This document shows positions 1 through 11,209 of a DNA stretch of 64,000 bases, piece after piece. Below the pieces are notes generated by a model. That model saw only the letters and a program-made list of their open reading frames with translations. It had not been told where the DNA came from and did not search any database. This DNA comes from Petrosia ficiformis (Eukaryota; Porifera; Demospongiae; Haplosclerida; Petrosiidae): assembly GCA_947044365.1 (NCBI GenBank), contig OX345646.1:1-64000 (forward strand). The letters are read 5' to 3'. Numbering within the stretch: the first letter of the stretch is position 1; each line of letters opens with the position of its first letter. The translations under genes and the position numbers were made by a program.

Positions 1-499
1 TACTAGATGTTTATCACTCAAAAATAGTTTCTTTACAAACAAGATACAATCCATAATTATGATTAGCTTACAAACATTTAAATGACTAAGTGAAGTACAA
101 AATTAAAATAACATTTCTTAATTACATTACTCCATTAATTATGATGCATACCTTATCGATACATGTATGTAAGTACAATTGTTGTTTTGTGTAGAACAAA
201 AAATAAAGTTATAATAATTGTTAACAGCCTGGATCATATGACACTTGATAAACTCTTTCTTCATCTGAGCTCCACACAGTCCTTCAGCTCTGACGTACAA
301 CCTTGCTGTGACATCTGTGTGTCTACAATTGTATGTAAGTAGAGTGAACATAATTTTCAAGTCTACATGTAGATTAACTAACTGTTTTTGACTATATTTC
401 TTTCAGAAATCTTCAAGGGACCTTTAGCCTTCTACATTACAAGTAGAAGTTACCAGCCTAGACCACGAGGAGGCGTCCCTTACGCTAGGCCAAAAAAGC
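1..499. other. Left-edge non-coding stretch
   Basis: AT-rich sequence with short open frames only and no recognisable protein, RNA or repeat. A pyrimidine tract ending in CAG near 400 could be a splice acceptor of a gene lying outside the window, but no coding frame follows it. Confidence 0.4.
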
Positions 500-753
500 G
501 ATAATCCACTGTCACCAGATGGGACAGGGATCATGTTTCCTGTTTGGAAACAAATTGAAAGCGTGAAACAGGTATGCACAATACCGTGCTTCTATAAGCA
601 TATGACCAGTATGAATTGGTCTGGGAGATAATCCACTGTCACCAGATGGGACAGGGATCATGTTTCCTGTTTGGAAACAAATTGAAAGCGTGAAACAGGT
701 ATGCACAATACCGTGCTTCTATAAGCATATGACCAGTATGAATTGGTCTGGGA
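500..753. repeat. 127-bp tandem duplication (2 copies)
   Basis: Two essentially identical 127-base copies lie head to tail (500-626 and 627-753). They start with GATAATCCACTGTCACC and end before GTGAATTC. The duplication lies just beyond the stop codon of the SET-like gene. The short minus-strand open frame that spans it exists only because the unit has been doubled and is not a gene. Confidence 0.9.
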
Positions 754-759
754 GTGAAT

Positions 760-3713
760 TCATGTACATTGCACAGGGCAGACACTTGGACACATATGAA
801 CAAGTTGTTCTACCTGAGCATCACTATAAGCGTGTTTAAGCTCCAAATGACCACTACGTTTATTAGTGGCAACAATGAATCTCACAAGCTGAGACAATTC
901 GTCTCTACTCTCCAGATCCATTGAAGCACTGTCTTTCCCTGATATATAATTCATCCAGTAATTATGCAGACCATAGTTAACAAAAAGCTCTTTTGCAGTG
1001 TTGTTAGTGTTACAATGGACTCTGCCCTTCACATTTATCACAACTGTGTTTCCCTTCTGTGAATAAATAACATTGCAAAAACTTTCAGCAACTTTCTCAG
1101 CAGAATCGAGCTGAAAATGTCCCAGGGCAAAGTCAGTTGCTAACTGTTTAAGCCCTTCAAGTAAACCACCTTGATTAACAAACCGACCCAAATTCCACCC
1201 ATGAAACACACTTGCATCTACAAACATTGAGTCACGTACATCTAGTATGTAATCTGGATTGGAAATATTTTGAATCTGCTCTTCTGTCAGGGTCTCTCTG
1301 CTGTACAAGCAGAGAGTATCCCTAGCTCTGAAGTACATTTCAGTACTATGTGGTCTTAAGAAAAGACCACATCCTGCATTAGGAATGGTACTTTCAGCCA
1401 CAAACACCATGGACTGGTGAATGTTGGCTTTAGATCTAGTCACATGCAACTGCTGGCTATTATGACAGACAATCAGTTGTTTCTGATTAAAATCCAAATG
1501 TAAACTACGAAGTTTCCATGGCATACAGTCAGCAAATCTACATTTTGTAGCATGATTTGCTTTTAGGCATTGGGTAAACTTACACATTTCTATTTGTTTC
1601 TTGTCATTTAAAGGCTCATCAGTAAACTCGAGGAGGTGTTTTGGAATGGCATACAAGCCTTTCCCGTTTTTTTCTGCAAACACCTCAGCAACTTTGTACT
1701 CACTTGGTGCTTCCTTGCGTCCTTCTTCTGTCAAGAAGGACACACCATTTCTGATAACCTGCAAGGCTAAAGGCTCCCACAGATCATTCTCTCTTTGGAC
1801 AATGATTGTAACAATGAGACGACCGTCAGGTAGATGAATGCTTTTGTCGTCCACTACATGTACGTACACCTTTTTAGCTGAGTGGAGTGTAGCCATTGCA
1901 CTCCAGTGTCCTACGCTGCCGAGGTCATGACTAATTGGGTGCCTACATGAAGGATGCTCTGACACCACAAATTTATGGGATATTTCAACAGCATCGTGAA
2001 ATGCTTCACGAAATGGAATCCATGTTTCAGAAACACCATTTGTGAAATGCACTGCACTGCCATATTGGCTATACTTTTGCAGATCTGCAAATTTGTCTGT
2101 CACAATAAACCCTGAGTCCCCGTCCACAAAATGGATGGCACTGAGAGCATCATTTCCACCGTTTATTACAAAGTCCATATCACGACACAGGTACATTCGG
2201 TCACTCTGTGTCCCAAGCCTGCACAGATCTACCAGATCTTTTACAATGACACTAGCTGGAATACCACAAACACCTTTGGCAAGCTTGGTGGTGGGAGGAC
2301 ACAATCGAGCAAATAATAGACATTCATGAAGCGAAGACTTGCTAGTGTTCTTGTACTTCATTGATGCCGCACACATGGCTACATTACCAGACTGGCATGT
2401 CTCTTCGGTGTGGTACCGAAGTACACCAGTTTGTTCCCATCTACGCTTCAGCGTGGGACAGAGTTGACAGTCAGGTGTTATACACCCGCCCAGTGAACTC
2501 AGTACATCTGTTTTCCTGCGTTTCATGCAGTGTCCTGCCAGCTTATCGAGAATGCTAACGTCACCCTCTGCAATACTTACTACAGTTGTTGGCTTACTGC
2601 ACAACTGTAATAAATTGGGGTCTGTAGGGTGTGGTTGATATGATTCTCCGTATTTAGCCCTGTTGATAAAACTGTGTAGATGTGCAGACTTGTTTATCAA
2701 CTCATTCATGACTCTACCTATGCCATAGTAACATTGTACGTCACACTGATTTTTTAGCATAGAATACCGAACCACTTTGGATGAAGCAGCATTGTATAGC
2801 TTATCCAATTCTTCCCTAACAGCAGTGACGTTTGTCGGGTTAGTCACAGCTGGAAGGTCGTGTTTAATTCCAACAGCTCCTGGAATATCAGAGTTTTCAG
2901 AAGCACATTCTGTCACCCTTATCAAAAGATGTCCCTTTTTTTCTGGACATTCGGGTTTCCATGTAGATGGAATGGTGACATTCTTAATTGCACAAATGTC
3001 ACTGTCAACAGACCTAGTGGTACGTGTAGACTGTCCACCAGCATTTGAAATGGCATCACTTCTCATTCTACGACGCTTTGGCCGATTAGAATGCCCACTA
3101 GAACCCTCTTCCCCATCATCACGTGCTCTCCTACGACTAGTCGTAGGTAATGCTGAGTTAGACAATGCAGACCTAGAATTTGATGGTACAGGCACAGAGC
3201 TAGGCATTGACTTTCTCACGGAAGAGGGTATGATGCTGGTGGAGCTACTTGTACCAGTTCTACTTCCATTGCTAGTGTTAGGCTCACCTCTTAATACTTG
3301 TACACTAGCAGACAAATTTTCTACAAGATGACACATGAATTCATGGTCAACCGGTAGAGTACTCGATAATTCCAGAATCTTTATTAATAATGGAAATATT
3401 TGAGAAGCATTTCGTTGTGGATATTCTGGGGTAAAGAATGAATAACAAATGAAAACTGAATGATGAATTGTGACATGAGATATACAATTTTACTTAGCTA
3501 CAATAATTATCTATAATTTTCACTCTGTATTATGAGAAACTGTTATATATATATATATAATTATACATGTTGCAGTGGTAATGATTGTCAGGTGCTAAAA
3601 TAGTAATTAATGCATCTTATACAAAACTCTATATTATAGTATACATGTATGTATATAATTAGTAGCTAGAAAAGGTATTCCATAATATATATAATTATAT
3701 ATATATATAATTA

Positions 3714-3752
<39 letters not shown>

Positions 3753-3964
3753 TATATACTACAGAAATGCATCACTGTTGGTACTACACAAATAGAGTAC
3801 TCCATAATTATATATATATATATATGTATATACTTTTTATATGCAATTACATTATATATATATATATATATACACATATGAACTAGTAACTATTGAAGCA
3901 TTTATCATACACATTTACATGTACCTTCAATGACACGCTTGAAGCTCTCCATGCTCGTATCCAT
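760..3964 (-). CDS. 901-aa protein with C-terminal degenerate SET-like domain (module 1)
   Basis: Two exons, 3964-3925 and 3425-760, give 901 aa. The small first exon (start MDTSMES) ends in a GTACAT donor; the acceptor CCCCAG precedes the second exon and the frame is kept. An in-frame stop lies upstream of the chosen ATG. The first 100 or so residues are Ser/Arg-rich with a basic cluster (PKRRRMR) that looks like a nuclear signal. The middle has Cys/His pairs (CITPDCQLC, HTEETC) that may bind zinc. Residues about 688-835 look like a decayed SET domain: GCGLFLRP in place of the GRG motif, GRFVNQGG in place of RFINHSC, and LFVNYG in place of the ELTYDYG end. The catalytic NHxC is not intact, so methyltransferase activity is doubtful. 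The gene lies downstream of, and on the same strand as, a tyrosine recombinase gene. The family was not recognised. Confidence 0.6.
3540..3880. repeat. (TA)n-rich microsatellite in the intron of the SET-like gene
   Basis: Interrupted runs of TA dinucleotides with ATAATTATA variants fill much of the intron between the two exons of the SET-like gene. No coding or structured element is seen. Confidence 0.8.
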
Positions 3965-4189
3965 GTCATAGAAAAATTTACACCACGTTTAATTGAAATG
4001 CTGGGCCTAGATTTAACACATCACGTGAGCTCTATGCTAAAAGTTGCTTCATCCAGAAGTTGAATCTGAGTAGTCTGTAGGGGAAACCCTACAATAGCAC
4101 TAGCTTCAGTGAAATTTAGACCCAGTGTAAATGGAGAGAACCAGCGTCGCGGGTTGTCTGAATCGTTGTAAGTAATAATGAGGTATGTG

Positions 4190-4299
4190 ATAATTATAAT
4201 AATTATATATATATATATATATATAATATAATTATATAATTATATATAATATATATATACAATAATTACGATAATAAAATAATCGTTATAGTGATGACA

Positions 4300-4343
<44 letters not shown>

Positions 4344-4354
4344 TATATATATAT

Positions 4355-4404
<50 letters not shown>

Positions 4405-4560
4405 ATATATAATTATTAAATATATATATTTATTATAATTAATTAATTGTCAATAATTATTATGATCATAGTTATAATAATGATATGAAAACCAAGATTA
4501 AAATAATTATTTAGCATTAATATATATATATATATATATATATGTTACATTTAATGCAGG
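4190..4560. repeat. (TA)n-rich block between SET-like and recombinase genes
   Basis: Long TA and TATAAT runs fill the gap up to the stop codon of the recombinase gene. The segment 3965-4190 just before it is unique sequence that would hold the promoter and 5' UTR of the SET-like gene on the minus strand. Confidence 0.8.
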
Positions 4561-4561
4561 T

Positions 4562-7042
4562 TCACTGGAGTGTTTGTATTTGGGTGATATCGTCAAGAGG
4601 AGTCCTGAGTTCATATGCCCTGTGCTCACGTGAGTACACCAAGTCAATACCTGTAATCAAACAAGAGAGTTTTTCTTCCCACCTGTTTGAAGCGATCTTG
4701 AGACGATAGTATCCGGGAAATGTCTCCACTAATTCGTTTAATAGTGCCGTTTTTGTTGTGGCATTTATCTCAAGGACTTTTGCAAAAATTAACTTTGGAC
4801 ATCTCTCAGTTGAATCGTTGGCAATCATGGCAACACTTTCTCCGGGAACGACGACATTTGAGCTTGTTGGATCATCTGAGTCCTCGTCACTGATATCCTC
4901 TAAGCTTTTGCACATTTTCTTTGGTGATGTTACATCTATGGCTGGCGGTGGACGACGTAGTGCTTGCAGGACTTGTTTTGAAGCAAAGTGGACACCTGGT
5001 TTCACTCTTTCGTTGATGGTCCTCTTGTCGTAGATGTCCTGCTGATATCTTCTAGAGTGTCGCATTGCCACGGCAATACTTTCCATCACTGCTTCCGTCG
5101 ATTCGTTGCCGGCAAATGTGACAAACGACGACCGCAATGCATGTATTGATACTCCACCAACTCCCGTGTACTTGTAGAATATTGATTGAATGTATTTAGT
5201 CCAATTCTTGGAATTATAGCATCCACCGTCATCATCCTAGAGAGAGAAAGAGAGAGAGAGAGAGAAACAAGGCGAGTGTCACTCACGACAAATCAGACAA
5301 ATAGTTGACAGTCACACATGTACATGTACGTGCGTGGAACTCACCAGAAAGAGAATGGTTGATTTCGAACTGTTTGGTATCTTGTTGCGATAGCGTAAGA
5401 GGTAGTCTGACAGGACGTTCATGAAGTAGCTGTCATCAGGACAAGAGATCATTTGTGGTCCAGTTGAATGTCCTGTCTTGTGATCGGTAATGTACATTAT
5501 GGCCTTCCCCTCGTAAGGTGAAAAGTGCAAAATGTTTTTGTGCAATCTGCTTTCGTAAGGTCCCGTTATTTCACTCTCGTGAATCTTGAAGTGCAATTCT
5601 CTGTATTCCCTTCCACGTCCCGGAGGAATGGCCGTGTACACTAACACAACAAGAAGTGATCGGGAAAGTTTGATCCTCTCCCAATCAGTGGACGAGTTGT
5701 AGTCATCGTTCAACTGTGCGAGGACCTCCAAGACTTCCTTCCTACACGAAAACAGAATGGCTGTATAACAACACATGTATCTGAATTGCCCCATCAGAAG
5801 TCTGATTGTCAGACTAAAAAAAAAAACAACAAACAAATACTTACCACGATAGCCAACGTCCTTTGGCTTTTAGTTCCTCCCAGGACTTATCTCTGTTGAG
5901 CTCTGCCTCCTTTTGGAAGACACTGATGTACCTGTGGAGATTTTGTAACTGTGTTGTTTTCTCTTCTTTGTCGGCATATTTTACTGCACGTACGAGTGCC
6001 TGACAGTAACAACACAGTGTTCCCGGAGTGGAGTTTTTTTCCTCTCTCATGAATAGCAGGAATTTGTCTAGCAAGGCTTTGTCCAGAACGAGGCCAAATT
6101 GTAACGTTTCCTCCGTTCTTTTGCAGTACTCAAAAAAATCTTTGGAAAGGAATAGAGAAAGAAGGATATTAATGTGGGGGTTATACAACAGGCTTCTAAA
6201 ATTCTAAAAAAAATGCTAAAAAAAATTCAAAGCTCACAGAGTATCTGTTCTTTGGTTTTGTTTAACGTTATACTACTCAGAGGCTTTCCTTTCCTCTCGT
6301 GATTGAAAGGAGCTGCATAGAAAGTGTCCAGTCCTTCGATCTTTTTCATGAGGTCCTCGGGCAATGGAGGAGTACCCTTGCGGCCTCTCGTGCTGCCTTT
6401 TGTAGATGCTTGTTTAGTTGAAGTTTCTACATCAGAAATCCAAGGCACTACTTCCATATCATTAATTGCAGTGTGACTTCCGTCGTCTTCGCTGATCACA
6501 ATGTGTGGTCCTGGTGGATGTTTTTGAATGGGAGACGAATGTGTGACGGTCTCTGAGTCCGAAATGACTTCAACTGCAAGGCTTTGGTCTTCCCGGAGTG
6601 AATTGCCCTCGGATACGATGTCTGCCTGCTCAATATCAGTACCAGTTGTGTCCATGTTTTCTGTTGTGTGATCAGGAGCAGTGTGGAGGGGTTCTTTCGT
6701 TACATTTTGTTGCAAGCTGTCAACAGATACCCCTCTGCTTTTGAGAATGGCTTCAATGTATCTTTCTGCACTGTTTTTGTCCATCAGTATGCACCTGTTA
6801 GTGCTTGACGATATGATCTTTTCTTTTCTCAGAATTGAAATTTCTGCTGGCAGTGCTAGGCATGTGACAATGCCCATCTTCATTCTCCTGCGACTCAAGG
6901 TACTGTTGTCATATAGTTCCAGCAACTTGAACCTTTTGATCAGCTCTCCACAAGGTATGAGGTGTATGTCGTCTCTCCTTATGCCTTGGAAAATCTGTTT
7001 GTGGACTACAACATCGACGGGTTCATCTGGTAAGTCAGACAT
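4562..7042 (-). CDS. Tyrosine recombinase (YR), 4 exons, 723 aa (module 1)
   Basis: Exons 7042-6238, 6139-5845, 5741-5345 and 5236-4562 join in frame to 723 aa. Residues 1-268 are a low-complexity acidic/Ser leader. Residues 269-366 look like the helical core-binding domain of phage-integrase-type enzymes. The catalytic domain follows with a complete YR set: R409 in PPGRGREYREL, K455 in DHKTGHS, H531 and R534 in IHALRSS, H559 in MRHS and Y568 in QDIY, with the usual nine-residue step from His to Tyr. A roughly 100-residue tail after a DEDSDD-rich linker looks like a small beta-rich fold (LVETFPGYYRL). The start MSDLPDEP was chosen because upstream sequence is a recent duplication. Such enzymes cut and rejoin DNA through a 3'-phosphotyrosine; in animals they occur in Crypton and DIRS-like elements. 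No reverse transcriptase is nearby, so a Crypton-like DNA element or a domesticated copy is likeliest. All catalytic residues are present and I see no disabling break. Confidence 0.8.
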
Positions 7043-7137
7043 TATCACACACACAGTATTCTTCACATTTTTTTCTCTCTCACTCTGCTCTGTCCTTCCC
7101 CTGTATTTATGTTGAACTGTTCTGACCTCATGCTTTC

Positions 7138-7265
7138 TTAGAACCCATGAGTCATGTACCTGCACTTTTTGATGTTGACAAGATGGATGCGATGTCATTG
7201 CACTTTAGAACCCACCAGTCATATCATGCACTTTTTGATGTTGTCAAGAAGGATGCGATGTCATT
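7138..7265. repeat. 67-bp tandem duplication upstream of YR gene
   Basis: Two diverged copies, period 67, each contain TTAGAACCCA, GCACTTTTTGATGTTG and GATGCGATGTCATT. They lie about 95 bases upstream of the chosen start of the module 1 recombinase. They may be part of its promoter or an element end. Confidence 0.8.
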
Positions 7266-8160
7266 CAAATTTTTATTTTCTCAAGTTTTCAGGCAGGAAT
7301 ACAACTATTAGTTTTGGGTGAGCTTTTCCATTCAGTTAACTGTCACTGTCACAGAATGTTTTTGTGTGTGTGAAGACCATTTTTTTGCGTGAAGATGTTA
7401 TGTCCCTAAACCCTATATACCTGAGAAGCAAAATTTCCCCAAATCCAGGTCTCAACGGATTCGTAATCTACGTCACGTGAGCATTAATTTGAATGCCTAA
7501 ACTTTGCACTGACCCGCCCATTTCCGGTGTTAACCGTACCTCATTTAACTTCAAATAACTCAAAAAATAAAAGGTTTTAAAACTTCTAGTCACTGCCAAT
7601 CTCTAGAAGAAAAATAGACCTTTCTCAGTTCCAAAAATCAAGTCAATAGACCTTTAGATGTTGGAGTTATTAAGCTTCAAACATAAAGTATATGGAAATT
7701 TTTTTATAAGTTCAAGTTTGTCGATTAATATCTCCGCTTGTGAAGATGCTATAAACATGCAACCAACACTGAATGAAAGCCCAATCTTTTATCTCACTGA
7801 ACCCCAAATACCCTATTAATCCGCGCAAAGACCGCGGAATAGGGGCAGTTTGAATAAGGTACACTTTAAGACTAAACACTTTAAATTAGTTCAAAACCCA
7901 TTGATAAATATACCGTTAGAAAGCTCTTTTTATGCTCATTTCAAAAATGCTTTTACTTTTTCAAACCAGTACTTACTTTTTGAGTTATTGTTGTTTTAAT
8001 TTCGTCATTTTTCGGAAATTATTTTTTGCCTTATACAGGAAAGGTATTTTGTATGGCTTCATGAGTTGGGGAATACACTACACTAGACATGTACATTCCA
8101 AACCCCAAGTACCCTAGTGAAACCCTGGCCTAAACTGTAGAACTAGAAAAAATTCAAAAT
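7266..8160. other. Non-coding gap between the two modules
   Basis: Unique AT-rich sequence without a convincing gene. A single ATGTCCCTAAACCCT string near 7400 joins the motif of the flanking palindromes to the heptamer that is amplified at 15.13 kb. AACCCCAAATACCCT and AACCCCAAGTACCCT occur at about 7800 and 8100. Confidence 0.5.
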
Positions 8161-10195
8161 ATGTCCCTTTTATGTCCCTCGATAGAAAATTTGTGCCCTG
8201 GACACTTTTTTGGCAATTTCAGGGCTTGAAATTTCACCTGTACATTTGTCCACCTTCCCTCATTTCCCTGGTATATCTGGTTGATTTCCCCCAAAGGGAC
8301 ATATGTCCCTCAAATTTCAAATATGCTTGCCGCAAATTTAGTAATGGCGTTGTGCTACTCCATTTCCACTAACCACACCCTGATAGTGCAATCTTCTCTA
8401 CCTACTTTCATTCCTGAACCCTGAAATATGTCCCTAAAATATGTCCCTGTTTGGGGTTTCCCATTAAGGAAAGGTCCAACAAGCCTGGTATTTTAATGTG
8501 TTGCTTGTCTCCTCCTATTCTTTAATTTTCATTGAAAAACAATTTTTCATATTTTTGAACTTTGGGGTTTCCATACTTCCCATTGACCCTGGAAGAAAAT
8601 CTTCTTACAATGTATTCTACCCCCAATACCAACTCCACCCACAAAATTTGGGGAAAATCCCTAACAGGGACATATGTCCCTTCAGAAATATTTTGCCCTG
8701 AACCCTTTACAAGCTTCCAAACTTTCTATACATTTTTGTAATGAAACTCTAGTGGGAGTACATTCCATTGCACTGCTTATTGTAAAATCCCCCAAAGGGA
8801 CATATGTCCCTCAATTTTCATAATGATCTGCGTTTAAAATTACAGTGTAGTTGTGCTACTCCATCTCTACTAACCACACCCTGATAGTTTAATCTTCCCT
8901 TCCTTCCTCCATTCTGGAACCCTGGAATATGTCCCTAAAATATGTCCCTGTTTGGGGTTCTTCGTTAAGGAAAGCTCCAACAAGCCTGGTATTTTAATAT
9001 GTTGCTTGTCTCCTCCTACTCTTTAATTTTCATTGAAAAAAAAATTTTCATATTTTTGAATTTGGGGTATTCCTATTTTCCATTGACCCTGGAAGAAAAT
9101 ATTCACACCTTTTAATCTACTCCTAATACCAACTGCACCTACCAAATTTGGAGAAAATCCCTAACAGGGACATATGTCCCTTCAGAAATATTTTGCCCTG
9201 AACCCTTTACAAGCTTCCAAACTTTCTATACATTTTTGTGGTGAAACTCTAGTGGGAGTACATTCCATTGCACTACTTATTGTAAAATCCCCCAAAGGGA
9301 CATATGTCTCTCAATTTTCATAATGATCTGCGTTTAAATTTACAGTGTGGTTGTGCTACTCCATCTCTACTAACCACACCCTGATAGTTTAATCTTCCCT
9401 TCCTTCCTCCATTCTGGAACCCTGGAATATGTCCCTAAAATATGTCCCTGTTTGGGGTACTTCGTTAAGGAAAGCTCCAACAAGCCTGGTATTTTAATAT
9501 GTTGCTTGTCTCCTCCTACTCTTCAATTTTCATTGAAAAAAAAATTTTCATATTTTTGAATTTTGGGGTATTCCTATTTTCCATTGACCCTGGAAGAAAA
9601 TATTCACACCTTTTAATCTACTCCTAATACCAACTGCACCTACCAAATTTGGAGAAAATCCCTAAGGGGGACATATGTCCCTGCAATATAAATGTGCCCT
9701 GCACAACTTACAAGCTTCAGAGCTCTCTATAATTTTCTGTGGTGAAACCCCAGGGAGAGTACATTCCGTCCCACCATAAACCCTAAATAGGGACATAATT
9801 TATATGTCCCTCCCCCAAACAAATTAAGTTTGGGAAACCATACCCATACACAACAGGTAGGAATTTCATCCTACAAGTGATGCACTATATAGGGCATTTT
9901 CATACTACTACAATAATGAAAGGGACATATTTCAGGGACATAATTTTAAAAATATAACTTCGAAAATTTGTATAGCTTCAATTGTTCTATAGGAGTTAAC
10001 CCTGAAAGGATGTCTCCTCAGTACAATAATAGAAACATTCTGAAACTTTTTCATTTCTGAAAGGGACATAGGGACATATATGTCCCTTCACATAATGAAT
10101 GATGCAATGGAGTTCATCGGGGATGAGAATTCCAATAGTGTTGTCCTGCCATAGTAAAAAGTACCATTCTTGAGAAATCACATATGTCCCACAAG
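8160..10195. repeat. About 500-bp tandem repeat with GGGACATATGTCCC palindromes
   Basis: Nearly three copies of a 500-base unit run from about 8290 to 9700; landmark strings recur at 8426, 8927 and 9427. Perfect 14-base palindromes GGGACATATGTCCC sit at 8296, 8667, 8797, 9167 and 9668, with an imperfect one at 9297, giving alternating steps of 371 and 130. Shorter ATGTCCCT or AGGGACAT motifs continue to 10190. The same motif returns on the other side of the SET-YR gene at 14.97-15.13 kb. No protein is encoded. Confidence 0.85.
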
Positions 10196-10204
10196 AAAAT
10201 TAAA

Positions 10205-10780
10205 GTATGCATACTTCAGATGTGATTACATTCAATTACATCAAATTGCATTCAATTACATTCAATGATTTGGTACAATTGAAGACCTTCAATTACTTTC
10301 AATTATTACATTCAAATACAGCCAAATTACATTGCATCACACTTAAAATGCAAATTACACTGAATTAAATTAAATTACTTCACTGAATTCAAAATCCATT
10401 GGGATACCTTCAATTTCCTCTGTTTAGCTTCTAATTATATTCAGTTCTCTTCAAATTACATTCAAACACTTTCAATTGTTAAGAATTGGCTAATTTGATT
10501 GAAGTATCATGTAACTGTAACTGCTTGCAATCAATTACCATCAAATACCTTTAATTTAGGTTCAATTATTTTCTAATTCTACTTAGTCAAAATTACTTGA
10601 ATTCACTTTTTTGAATTACAATGAAATACTTTTTGCATTCCCTTATTTTCAAATTCCGTTGAATTACCCTAATTTGCATTCACTACTTTGCAATTGCATC
10701 AAATTATTTTAAATTACATGAAATACCATTTATTGCATTCTAATTTTATTCCAATACCTTCACTTCCTTTATTTGATTTT
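10205..10780. repeat. Degenerate ATTACATTCA short repeat
   Basis: Irregular reiteration of TTCAATTACATT-type words, each 10-15 bases, with much divergence. It looks like an old simple-sequence expansion. Confidence 0.7.
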
Positions 10781-11209
10781 AGCCTCCATTTAAATGCCAC
10801 ACCTTCAAAATATTTCTTTGGATTTCTATCAAGTTTGCTGAATTTTTCAACTTCTGAACTACAATTAACTGGTAATTGTACTATTATATGTACATTATTC
10901 TTTAATATTTAAACTAAACACCATTTTCTGTAATTATATAGTATTACTAATTGACTAATTGTAAGGTAGCCATTTTTACAAAGGTCTGTTTTATAGTAAA
11001 GTGAGCTATAAAATAAAGAGTACTTGAGTCTTTGTTTTGATAATTGGTCAGTGGAATAACTACTTAACTTGTCACAAGTGGACAGAGTTGTGAAACAAAA
11101 TGGCGTAATTTAAAAAGTTCATACTACTTGTATTAACAAGTTATTTTAATGTAAAATAATGAAATTTAGTTCACTTCATATCTCACAATAGAGTAATCCA
11201 GAGTTCATC
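10781..11209 (+). other. Presumed upstream region of the SET-YR gene
   Basis: Unique AT-rich sequence directly before the ATG at 11210. No TATA box or initiator can be singled out with confidence. Confidence 0.35.

Noticed and set aside
512..706. 64-codon minus-strand frame
   Set aside because: Created by the 127-base tandem duplication; the two halves are the same peptide.
760..3425. SET-like gene as a hAT transposase fragment, from LLIKILELSSTLPVD near its start
   Set aside because: The resemblance to the hAT dimerisation motif is only a few residues and the rest of the protein does not fit.
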